NCBI GenBank assembly: GCA_050084515.1 | Contig: CM114272.1 | Location: forward strand, 49,228,001 to 49,292,000 | Length of the DNA stretch: 64,000 nt | Direction: 5' to 3' | DNA from: Blasia pusilla | Lineage: Eukaryota; Marchantiophyta; Marchantiopsida; Blasiales | Part shown: positions 11,162-23,470 of the stretch, piece by piece | How positions within the stretch are numbered: the first letter of the stretch is position 1 | Layout of the letters: every line of letters starts with the position of its first letter | The notes under the pieces: model-generated | Told to the model about the DNA's origin: nothing | The model's input: only the letters and a program-made list of their open reading frames with translations | Databases searched by the model: none | Program-made: the position numbers and the translations under genes

Positions 11162-12707
11162 TCTTTTATCGCGTTTTTGAAACCTAGAGCGTGTTCGGGA
11201 GTAAGTCTATGTCCCCAAGCACAACTACTATGGAAGTGTCTTCCACTTACTTAATCTCATGCAATCCTCCTGAGAAATAGGAGACCACTTGGGACTCTCC
11301 AATGGTTGTAGATCAGCTGACTTGACACCAAATTTTTTTTACGATGATTTCACCTTGGACACACTCTTGCCCTTGCCTTGTGTGGACTTCTTTGTTGTGA
11401 TACTGGTCGCCATCCTTTTTTCCTACTTCTTTTTCTTCTATTTTCTCAAATGGTTGCAGGTTGAGAAGCAAGAAGGAGGGACAGAAGCATCTCGGGAGCG
11501 TTGGAGTTGGAGCTCAAGTTGAACCTGGAGACTTGCCACTGTTGCTGAATCGGATATTCATCGGAGACTTGCTAAAATTGTTGAATCAAATGTCTTCGGA
11601 GACTTGCTGAACTTGCTGAACATAGGAGACTTCAGTTGCTGAAGTCAAAATAGAATGTATTCCCTGTTAGTGTAGAGGATCTACAAAGTAGCAAGCATAG
11701 GAACTTGTAAGAGTAGCAGTGACATCTGAAAGATACATTTGTAAGTTTTCATTGGCGGATCAATAAATCTGAGTGGCTTAAGCCCATGCATCCCCAGGGC
11801 ATACGCGTATACATGTAAGCGCTCAATACGCAGATGAATAAATCTGAAGTCCCAAAAGTTCTCCTCCATGGTGAGTAGAAGTGTTTACCTAAGTAAGGCC
11901 TTGAAGTGCACAATGTGTAGTTCAAAATTTGAATGCACACCATAAATACCCGAAGATTTAAGCCTTACAAACAACCCCATCCTTCATTGACGGATTTCCG
12001 TGGTTGTGAGATTATAATGGTTTGTAAGGCCATAAATTTGAAAATCGAAGGATAGACAGTTAGTTATTGCGGTGCATAACACAAAACCCTAAAGATGTAA
12101 CATCTGACGGTTCAAAGAGACTCCGTCAATCCAAAGGAATTAGGGACGCCTATTAGCCAAAAATGCCATGCGTCGATAGCTAAGTTGTTTGCACATTGAG
12201 AGGCCACTCTCCCATAATAGTATAGATAGATGATAAGGATGTTCATTGGATTTCAGCCTTGCTTTATCTCACATCAAATATGGCAGGGGTGTTCTCCATC
12301 ATTTGATCCTCCATCAAATTCACGCCATGCAGTTGTGCAGCTAAAAAACGGTGCACGCCATGCTACATCGATGATGGGTAGTGCAAGTAATGATGATGAC
12401 AGAGTAGAGAGGATTCTTTCAGGTGGATCCCCATGGATACCTACGTCCATGGGTCGTAGAGTCCTATGCCCAAGGTCTTGTGCTTTTCCCGGCAAGTGTG
12501 ATGGTAGTTCCGGGCGTTTTCATCGGCGTTTAGGCAAGGTTTACCCATTTCCGATGCATGAGTTTTCTAGGGTACACTAACCAAAACAAATCACCTCCGT
12601 CCACTACAACAACAAAAATGTACTTCCGTCCAGTGCAACGATGAAAACTTACTCCTCCACATACCCCTACACTTCCTCTAGCATGCACTTCACTATCACG
12701 ATCAAGA
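11162..12707. other. unrecognised sequence
   Basis: Open frames up to 116 codons (12230-12580) have no recognisable domain and overlap antisense frames. Near 11530-11630 the phrase GGAGACTTGCTGAA recurs about three times as a short degenerate repeat. Confidence 0.35.
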
Positions 12708-13350
12708 TGTCACGTCCTTTAGGATAGATCCATGAGATCTAGTAGAGCGTCTTCAAGAGTAGTGGAGGATAGGCCTAGGAGGCCGAGGATGACATGCTGA
12801 GGCCCCGGGAAACCTAAGAGAGTAGGTTTCCCCTTCGTTTTGGCTCATTTGGAGCCATATTGAGGAACTTACTCTTTTAGGTAAGTACCATTTTGAGTAT
12901 ATGATCGACTTTCTATTTTTGGTAAGTGGCCCTTGACCTCCTACATCACGTCAAGAGCCAAGGAGGTGACTTGGGAGAATAGGTTACCATTGAGAGAGCT
13001 TGGGAGAGGGGAGGGGTATATATCCCAAGGAGAGAGAGCTTGAGAGCTCATTCTCTCTTTGTTGAACCTCTTGGCATGAGGCGGCGGAGCTATGGTCCCT
13101 TGCCTTGTGAGTGTAACCCAAGCCTCTCATTAGGAGAGTGGGTTTGGTTTGACATGAGAGAGAGTGCACACCTTTGAGAGCTACGGTGTGAGATTGTGTA
13201 GAGAGAGATTAGATCTTACTTTATTGGAGATATTTTGGTACTTCTTGTCTCGTTGTTTGGATGCCATGAGTTAGCATGGGATCGTGCGTGTTTTTGTGTG
13301 TGTTCGGTGACAGCGATGTATGTTGTGTAGCGATCTGTATGCGCACGATA
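12708..13350 (+). mobile_element. 643-bp stand-alone retroelement terminus (solo LTR or deletion derivative)
   Basis: The first ~515 bases resemble 49690-50199 closely (about 90% by eye). The last ~126 bases are nearly identical to 60399-60524. These are the two outer ends of the methyltransferase-encoding gypsy insertion. The sequence starts TGTCACGTC and ends CGCACGATA, flanked by AAGA on both sides (12704-12707 and 13351-13354). That could be a 4-bp target duplication (or 5 bp with one mismatch). A TATA-like GGTATATATCCC lies near 13016. A normal solo LTR would recur whole at both ends of a full-length relative. Here each end of the relative carries only one part, so an internal-deletion derivative is equally possible. 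Confidence 0.7.
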
Positions 13351-14095
13351 AAGATCAAGGTTGTCGAGTCAACAGTTTCGAGCTTCAGGATCAAGTCATT
13401 GTCACGCACTCCTCAATCTCATGAAGAGATTTCAATTGCGGCGCCTTACTTTCTCCTCCACGATGTAGTAGATTCTACCACGAAGAATAAACTAATTGAT
13501 CCTCAATCTTATGAAGAGATTGACGAATCTCTGTGCACTATAATAAGAGAGAATCTTTGAGTTGAGCCTTTGAGCAATAATCAGGGTCAATGATATATCC
13601 CATTGCATGCCATTCTTCTCTGCTGCTGCCACCCAACAGTTGATTTGCACAACATCATCCCTAAAAATCACATTCAACCATAAGACTGGTGGGTTTGCGG
13701 TATGCTTTAAATCATATCAACCTCCATGAAAGACATACATAAATTAGGCCAGGGACATTTCAACAAAAATTGGCTGATTCGACCAAGAAAGATTGCATTG
13801 AAGTGAACCGTTCTAGAAGCACGAGTTGCAAATCATAGCGTGAGTTGCTCCAAATCTGTCTCCAGCTAATCCAACCATCCAAACATGGCTCAATGCGGTT
13901 TCCTGTCGAATTAAACTCTGCTTTAGTCCTCGTGATCGATTTAGTGACAATCCTAAAGACCAGCTGCCTTTAGATCCTCATGATTGTCAATCAAGTACAA
14001 AAATATGCCTAGATCTAACTGCTCAAAGAAAAATAAAAGGCAGCGGGCTTTGAGATCACAAGCAAGCATCGCTTGCTTCATTTTCCTTCCCAACT
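13351..14095. other. unrecognised sequence
   Basis: A plus-strand open frame of 94 codons starts inside the preceding element and runs to 13560. It has an internal repeat: CCTCAATCTCATGAAGAGATT and CCTCAATCTTATGAAGAGATT, about 90 bases apart. Function is unknown. Confidence 0.3.
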
Positions 14096-14353
14096 GCATT
14101 TGACTCAACATTGGCACTGACTGTGTGGTCACGGAGCCTCTGAATCAGAATAGGCCACAGATCCTGGTGTAAGAAAGATGCATAATAGCTCGAGCACGAA
14201 GATAATTCAAATCTCTACCACTGATAAAGCATTTGACTCAACATTGGCACTGGTTGTGTGGTCACGGAGCCTTTGAATCAGAATAGGACAAAGATCCCGA
14301 TGTAAGAAAGAGGCCTAGTAGCTCGAACACGGAGATAATTCAAATCTCTACCG
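14096..14353. repeat. tandem duplication, two ~133-bp units
   Basis: GCATTTGACTCAACATTGGC begins at 14096 and again at 14229. The units stay alignable through GTGTGGTCACGGAGCCT and AATTCAAATCTCTACC, with scattered substitutions. Confidence 0.85.
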
Positions 14354-14707
14354 GGTTTGTAATCACGAGCAGCTCTAATTTTAGACCATAAGTATAGGTT
14401 GCAAAAGGAGTAATAGAGATTTTTCTTTTATTCGAACCCGTCTCAGGAGACTACGATCACTACGCCAAATCTCTGCTAGGAAGTTACCGATACTCCGTGG
14501 CAACAAGGGCCAAGCACTTGGATAACTAGTTTCTCAGATGAGGCTTTACTTTGCGCTGCCTAGATGAGCATGGCCTTATCTCATCTTTCGCAATTGACAA
14601 ATTTTATCGACATGCCACTGATCCGTTATCATTCGTCTTGAGTAGTCAAAGGAAGTGTTGCTCAGAAAGTAGTTAGTTGTGAGTTTCCAACTAAAACAAC
14701 CAAAAAC
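14354..14707. other. unrecognised sequence
   Basis: On the minus strand, TGGCGTAGTGATCG and GGGTTCGAAT near 14430-14460 resemble pol III boxes A and B but are too close together. No gene is supported. Confidence 0.3.
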
Positions 14708-14846
14708 TAAATTTAGTTGAGGATGTTAAGCCTAAAAAAATTCTCCTAACTAAAACTAATTTCAGTTTAGGATGTTAAGCCCAACAAACTTTTTTCTAAC
14801 CAAAAAAATTGAGAACTAAATTCAGTTTAGGGATGTTAAGCCCAAG
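14708..14846 (+). repeat. three degenerate tandem repeats, possible subterminal repeats
   Basis: The phrase AACTAAA...TTAGTTTAGGATGTTAAGCCCAA occurs three times, with GATGTTAAGCC near 14720, 14770 and 14832. A TATA-like CTATAAAGG follows directly. The block lies ~0.5 kb upstream of the Harbinger transposase, so it could be that transposon's subterminal region. I did not find the matching opposite end. Confidence 0.55.
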
Positions 14847-15299
14847 TACTATAAAGGTGTGTGAGTTCCTCACTATTTACCCATGCCACTCCTTCTCTTC
14901 CTTTTTGGGGCTCTCTTTTCTTCACACTTTCTTATTTCTCTTCTTCTTCCATACCTTCTACTTGTGGTGTCTTCTTACCTTCTTCCATTACCATGGATAA
15001 TTCTTGTGACTTAGCAATGTGCCTTTCTATATATAATGCTTATGCTATCTGAAGTGATTTCCACTTGCATACTTCATACACTCTTATGTTTACACTCGTT
15101 GAATAGAGCAAAGACTTCCTCATATTCTAGGATGGGTCTTTGGTATATAAAACCAAGGTCCATAGGGTTTACAATTTTCTTTATTGATGACCATATTGTG
15201 TAGAGAGATAATCCCTTACGCTTCAAAGAGTTTTTTCGAATCTCCATTGGGACATTCGATTTTCTTTGTGATATTTTGAGAGTTCCATTGACTAAAAAC

Positions 15300-16157
15300 C
15301 CTCCAACATCATTGCAATAACTACCGAATAGATTGCTAAGTGTTGAGAGACAAATAGCAATCACTTAACATCATCTTGTCACAGGTGATCAATTGTTGGG
15401 GATTGGAGAACTCTTTGGTCTTGGACGCTCCACTACCGCTAGAGTTTTCCATTGAGTAATTGACGCTCTTGTGGAAGTGGTTCATGGAGTTGTAAGTTGG
15501 CCTAGTGGGGCACGATTAGAAAGAGTCAAAGCATGCTTTGAAGCACAATTTGGATTCCTCAATTGCTGTGGTGCAATAGATGCCACTCATTTCTTCATTG
15601 ACTTACCGGCAAGTTCAAATGCCATGTCATGGTATAGTCATAAGAGTAAATCTTATGCATGTGCCATGCAAGCTGTTATGGATTCAGAGTTGCAATTCTT
15701 AGATGTATTTGCAGGATATCCACCTTGTGTTCATGATACACGACTCCATCAAAACTCTGAATTCTACAAGAAAGCAATTCAAGGAGAAAGGTATTTGATT
15801 GTTCCTTGGGTTCCATTGAGATATAACAAGAGCATTCGAGAGTATATCATTGGTGATGCAGGATATTTATTATTATCTTGGCTCATTTTCCCTTATCTAG
15901 GAGCAAGTGGTCGAAAAGAGGCATGGAATTATCTCCATTCTTCCATGCGTATGTGTGTGGAGAGAGCTTTTGGACGACTAAAAGGAATGTGGCGCATACT
16001 CAACCAACACATTTATCTTCTGAACTTGGAGCGATTACCAAAGATGATTGTTGCTTGTTGTATCTTGCACAATATCTTGATTGATAGACAAGATCATACA
16101 CCATATACACTTTATAGGACCGCTAGACCTCATCCACGTGGATTTCAAACAACATAG
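15300..16157 (+). pseudogene. PIF/Harbinger transposase (DDE_Tnp_4), decayed N-terminus
   Basis: This would be the transposase cutting and joining a PIF/Harbinger DNA transposon. The C-terminal 228 codons (from 15471) are open and carry the DDE core. GAIDATH holds the first Asp, GDAGY the second, and VERAFGRLKG the Glu, which is 35 residues after the second Asp. VHDTRLH is a further family motif. Upstream in the same frame, LLGIGELFGLGRSTTARVFH matches the helix-turn-helix region of the family. It is followed by a TGA near 15453, and further in-frame stops lie upstream (about 15327 and 15366), so the protein is broken. The accessory gene converges from the other side. Family assignment is firm; activity is excluded by the stops unless an intron removes them. 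Confidence 0.85.
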
Positions 16158-16286
16158 CCACACTTGATGGAAGAGCTAACCAAGATGCTCTTTTCAACCA
16201 TCTAGTGCCACAAATTGAGTAGATGATGTTTGTAGGATATGACTCATTGTGTCAGTACAAGTTTCTTTTAATAACACTATCATTAT

Positions 16287-16935
16287 TCAAGATTTCCTAC
16301 TTTGAAGACAAATTGCAAATACTTCTACAAGTGCTTTCATACTTTCAGCTTGGTTGTCTTGTCCCTCCTTTATCACTTCAATCAAGTCCTTGGTGATGAC
16401 ATCATGAGTTGCATTTGTTGAGTGCTTTCGTCTTTTGCCTTTAATCCCACAACCAAGGCTTTCCTTCCTTTTCCGAGAAGGCTCTAGAGGGGAATCTGAC
16501 CAAACTCCTTCAACATTACTTTTTTCCTTCACTGAAACCAAAACAAAGAAAACTATTAGCAACATACATGTGAAAGACATGTGGTCTTCAAACATAGCAA
16601 GTTATTAGCAACATACATGCGAAAGATATCACAACATGCGAAAGTCTTGAATTGAAATATTGAAGTGAAAATACTTGTATGTTTTAAAGAGCCATTGATA
16701 CTATTTAAGTCATCCATGAAGCTATGTTTCCTTTCTTCTTGATGGTCTCCAAAAGCATCTACATAAAGGGAAGTGTTAAGAAAGCTATCATTAAGAAATA
16801 TTTCCTTGTGGTATAACTATGTGCTTTGTAAATTTTTGGAAAAACACTCACCATCGCTACAAGTTCGGCTTTTGGGTGAGCTTGTTTCATGTGGCTCTTT
16901 GTGGGCATCTTCTTGAACTCCATGTTTTGATGCAT
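16287..16935 (-). CDS. spliced accessory gene convergent with Harbinger transposase (5' end missing)
   Basis: Three minus-strand exons join in frame: 16935-16852, 16758-16675 and 16531-16287. Splice signals are visible: acceptors TTGGTAG, TTATGTAG and TTTCAG, and donors GTGAGT and GTATTT. All junctions are phase 1. The first two exons are both 84 bp and both begin ATGC after the acceptor. The last exon encodes a basic stretch (SRKRKESLGC, KGKRRKHS) resembling a nuclear localisation signal, then an acidic, amphipathic end. PIF/Harbinger elements usually pair the transposase with a Myb/SANT-like protein, and the tail-to-tail position suggests this role. The Myb domain itself is not visible here and would lie upstream, where only the CT microsatellite is found. 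Splicing evidence is good; identity is inference. Confidence 0.55.
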
Positions 16936-17116
16936 CTACCAAGATACATTAATAGTGAGGAAGTAACTATTTTTGCAAGAAGTTAAGACATGAGAAGAAA
17001 AAGATTAAGGATAGGTTACACGTGACTCTCTACCCTACAATGAATTAGTCAATCATTGACTCACTTAGTCACGTTTTAGCACTTTGCTACTTTTTCGAGT
17101 CCAAGTTAGAGTTCGT

Positions 17117-19434
<2,318 letters not shown>

Positions 19435-20032
19435 AGTGTTTGAAGAGAGAAGAGAGGCAAGAGAAGGCACAATTTCAGTTTGGGAGAAGGAATTTTTTCT
19501 CAAAGTTTAGTGGGTGCAAATTTCAGATGGAGCTTCGACGGTGATAAAACTTTGGAGGCGTTTTTTAAGGCTTTCCCGATCGATTTAGCCATCTGGGTCC
19601 ATAGCGGCTAGAATGATGCCCAAGGTTTGCTTATAATCTTCTTGTAGAGCTCGTCGAGAGCTTTCCAACACACTCAAAATCGCTCAATTTTGACATTCTT
19701 TCGCTCGATTCTTTTGCATTGAATCGAGCGAAAGAAATTGAAATTGTTATTCAGATTTGAATAGCAATTTCAGCATTGAATTGAGCAAAATCGCTCGATT
19801 CTGACATTCTTTCCTCGATTCTTTAGCATTGAATAGCAATATCAGTAGGAAAGTGCAATTAATGAAGAAAAGTAGTGTAGTTTGCTTTCTACAGGCCAAT
19901 TTCGACTAGTTCTTTCATACAGTTGATCAATTTTGGCAAATTTCACGTCGATTTCTATGTAGGAGTGATCTATGCTTCAATTGGAGTAATAGAGAGCTTG
20001 AAATTATGTCTTTTTAAGTAAAATCGTTCGAC

Positions 20033-20890
20033 ATGGAGTATTCCTCAGCAGCGATCAGAGGTGAGAAGCTAGATAAGCAGAATTACAATGTCTGGAAGTT
20101 TCGCATGAAAAATTTCTCATGGATCAAGAACTATGGGAGCTTGTCACATGTGATGAGGCCAAGCCAGAAAGTGATTCAATAGACTTGAATGTTCGCGCCT
20201 GGAAAAAATGTGCAAGGCAAGTAATCCACTACATTTCAATAACGATCAGTTTGCCAATAATGGGTCACATTCAAGATATTGATACTTCGGAGGAGGCCTG
20301 GGATGCATTGGAAAAGTTGTTCCAGACATCTACAAAGGCCAAAAAGCTTCAATTGAAATAGCAATTGAACGAATTGAGGAAAGGATCGTAAAGCATTAAT
20401 GATTATATTTTGAGTATCAGACATACTGTGGATCAGTTGAATAACATTGGAGTGATAGTAGAAGATGATGATTTTGTTCACTCTTCAAGGCCTTCCAAAG
20501 GATTACAAGTCCTTTGAGACCTCTATCTCTGTGAGAGATAAGTATCCAACCTTTCAAGAGTTAGTCTCACTTTTAATCAGTGAAGAGATGCGCCTAGTAG
20601 GTAACGATAACTCGTCTAGTCTGCAAGAGAGTACGCTATTTGCAGGTTATGGATCAAACAAAGGCAGGGGTCGTGGCAGAAGCTTCCGTGGTCGTGGTGG
20701 ATATCAAGCATATGGAGGAAGAGGCACTTAATATAACGTCATTCAATCAACTACGAACCAGTACTAGACATAATCACAAGGTGGTGATGGTGGAAACCGT
20801 TGGGGGTCGAGGTCAGTAGCAAATGGTCCCTGGATCTTGCAATTACTGTGGGATGATGGGTCACTATGCAAAGTTTTGCTTCAAGAAGAA
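20033..20890 (+). pseudogene. copia Gag, copy A
   Basis: Gag forms the virus-like particle and binds element RNA. The ATG at 20033 starts MEYSSAAIRGEKLDKQNYNV. The reading frame shifts near 20115 and continues as LWELVTCDEAKP to KKLQLK, where a stop interrupts it. It resumes through FTLQGLPKDYKSFETSI and the RGRGRSFRGRGG basic stretch. A CCHC zinc knuckle (CNYCGMMGHYAKFC) is intact at about 20837-20880, in yet another frame. UBN2-type Gag features of copia elements are clear. At least two frameshifts and one stop make it non-functional. Confidence 0.8.
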
Positions 20891-21049
20891 GGCAGATATG
20901 ACAACAAGAGCCTTACAGCAACAAAATTACGTGGAGCAACAACACCAAGAGTAGTACCAAGACGAACAACATTCACAAACGGAGCATCTCTTGGTCATGA
21001 CTCATCAAATGGGAGCAATGGTCAAGAAAGACTCGAAAACACATTCGTA

Positions 21050-22010
21050 CATTGACTCTCGTGCATAAAATCACATGATCTCACAAGCTAAATGGTTAAG
21101 TAGTTTGGAGCCGGTGAAAGATCCTGCAATTGTACTCACAGGAGATGACACTCAACATCATATCACGCATACCGTTAAAGTTCTGATAGCATCAGATGGT
21201 CTTTGTGCTCTTGAAAATGTTCTCTATGTTCCTACTATTACAAGAAACCTAATCTCTATAAGACAGAATAGGGTTATCAAGTGAAGTTTAACGCAGATGG
21301 TTGTTTCATTGAAACAATGGATGACCAGACTACGATAGTCAAAGGAACTAGATTTGGAAGAATGTTCAAATTAGATGTTTCTATGCCAAAGATTCAAACA
21401 GTAATGTATGGTCAAACCGGCCAACAAGTCACAGATCTAAATGTGTAGCATAAAAGAATTGGACATATGAATCTTCAAAGATTAGAGAGTCTTTCATCAT
21501 CTAATATAGTAATAGGACTCCCTAAATTATCGAGTCCTGCTACGTTAGAGGTATGTCCTGCTTGCTAATTTGGAAAAAAAGCTAGATTTTCTTTTCCAAA
21601 GTAAGGTAGAAGAGCATCCAGGATATTGGAGTTGATCCACAACGATGTGTGGACAGCATCACAACATAACCTTAGTGGTTGCCAATACTTTATTTCATTT
21701 ATTGATGACTTCTCTAGGTATATATAAGTATACTTTCTAAAAGCCAAGTCAGAAGTATTCTCAGTGCTCCAAATGTTCAGAGTTCATGATAAAACTCCAT
21801 TCGAAGCCTTCATAGGAAGGAAACCTGATTTTTCCTTCTTGAAAGTATTTGGCTGTATTTGTTATGCTCATGTTCCTTCTGAGAGACGTCAGATATTAGA
21901 CCCCAAGTCTGAAAGATGTATCTTCATTGGCTATGCTGATGGAACTAAGGGATATAAGTGCTACATTCCATCCTCTAGGCAGCTTATTATTAGTCGCAAT
22001 GTTGTCTTTG
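21050..22010 (+). pseudogene. copia protease/integrase remnant, copy A
   Basis: The protease active site reads DSRA followed by a stop where copy B has DSGA. The region after it, AKWLSSLEPVKDPAIVLTGD, is typical of copia proteases. The pre-integrase zinc region is traceable from about 21440 (KRIGHMNLQRL, then CPAC before a stop). The catalytic core begins with HNDVWTAS and FISFIDDFSRY, then jumps to an internal deletion at about 21780. The C-terminal DPKSERCIFIGYADGTKGY motif is intact. The deletion removes the part that holds the second catalytic Asp and the Glu. Confidence 0.8.
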
Positions 22011-22307
22011 ATGAGCTAAAGTCATGGTATGCTCTATTTGAGCCTATTCCACCTCTAAACTCGTCTGTTGAGGGGGAGAATATAACTGTAAACCAACAGA
22101 CATTGTCTTCAACTTTCGTAAGTACTAGTGCAGGATTAGGAGAGGTCCTAGATTCATCAGTTAAATCTGTGAGTCTATGGACGGGAAGAGAACGTATTTA
22201 GTCTGTTGACACTAGTCAGAGCTCGAGTCAGGTATTAGAGACATCTACCTCTGAACAATAACTTCGTAGATCAAGTAGTCCATTGATTCATAAATGAAGG
22301 TTTCCTT

Positions 22308-23470
22308 GTGAAACATCATGCATATATGATGACAACCCTTCAAGAACAGGAGCCGAGTTATTTTGAAGAAGTTGCAAGTAAAGTCAAATGGATTGAAGCT
22401 ATGGAGGAAGAGCTTGCTACATTAAGACATCAACAGACATGGGAGCTGGTTGATATACCTTCCGACAAGGAAGCTATTGGTTGCAAATGGGTTTACAAAG
22501 TCAAGCGTAATCAAGATGGTATAATTAATAGATACAAAGCGAGATTGGTGGTTAAGGGCTATGCACAACAATATGGCATCGAGTATGAGGAAACATTTAG
22601 CCCTGTTGCAAAGATGGCGACTTCGAGAACACTGGTTGCAGTTGCAATAAGTAAGAAGTGGAGATTACATCACATGGACGTCAAGAATGACTTCTTGAAT
22701 GGAGATCTATATGAGGAGGTATATATGACTCAACCACCTGGATACGAGCATCCCAAGTTTCCATTTCGTGTATGCAGGTTGAAGAAAGCTCTATACGGGC
22801 TCAAACAAGCTGTAAGAGCTTAGTATGGCAAGATTACATTCGTCCTACAAGAGTTGGGTTTTAGGATATGTCATTCAGACTACTCGTTATATGTCTTGAG
22901 AGGACAAGATCATACGATACTCATTGTGTTGTATGTTGATGATTTCCTTATTACTGGCTGGGAGTACTGAAGAAATGGTACAACAAGTCAAGCTTAAGTT
23001 ACAATCAGAATTTGATACGAAGGACTTGGGAGAACTCAAGTACTTCCTTGGTATTGAGTTTATCAAGGTTGGAGAGAGCATGTGGTTACTACAACGATAA
23101 TATGCTCTTCATTTTCTTTCAAAATGTGGTATGACGGCTTGTAAGCCAATCTCTACACCGTTGGATCAGAGTGTGAAGCTAAGAGTGGATAAAGGAGGGT
23201 TGTTTGCATATTCTAATATGTACATGCGCATAGTTGGAAGTTTGATCTATCTAATTATAACTAGACTAGATTTGAGCTATGTTGTTGGCCTAGTGAGCCA
23301 GTTTATGCAAGCACCTTGAAAACCTCACCTTGATGTTGTGAGGAGGATTATGCGGTATGTGAAATTCTCTATTCAATTCGGGCTTCAATTTGAACCTTCT
23401 TCGAGTTTTCAATTATAGGGATTCACTGATGCTGATTGGGCAGGAAGCGTATCTGATTGACACTCCAGCG
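22308..23470 (+). pseudogene. copia reverse transcriptase/RNase H, copy A
   Basis: This is the RVT_2 family. Motifs in order are WIEAMEEELATLRHQQTWEL, IGCKWVYKVKRNQDG, RYKARLVVKGYAQQYG, FSPVAKMATSRTL, HHMDVKNDFLNGDLYEEVYM, and LYVDDFLIT with the catalytic YVDD near 22931. The first 171 codons are open. After KQAVRA a stop appears and frames shift near 22960. RNase H starts with GFTDADWAGSVSD at about 23418, where a TGA replaces the usual Arg, and then similarity is lost. Confidence 0.85.

Larger units (their letters stand above)
19435..23470 (+). mobile_element. Ty1/copia retrotransposon, copy A, truncated at both ends
   Basis: The order Gag, protease, integrase, RT, RNase H defines Ty1/copia. 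Similarity to copy B starts in the leader (GAGAGAAGAGAGG, CACAATTTCAGTTTGGGAGAAGG) and runs through RT. No LTR is visible at either end: the leader's upstream neighbour differs from copy B, and RNase H stops abruptly near 23470. The leader (19680-19850) contains an extra ~100-bp imperfect repeat of CGCTCGATTCT-GACATTC not present in B. A 285-bp segment of the integrase core is missing relative to B. Confidence 0.9.

Noticed and set aside
14420-14470. tRNA gene or SINE on the minus strand
   Set aside because: Box A-like and box B-like words are present but too close, and no cloverleaf can be drawn.
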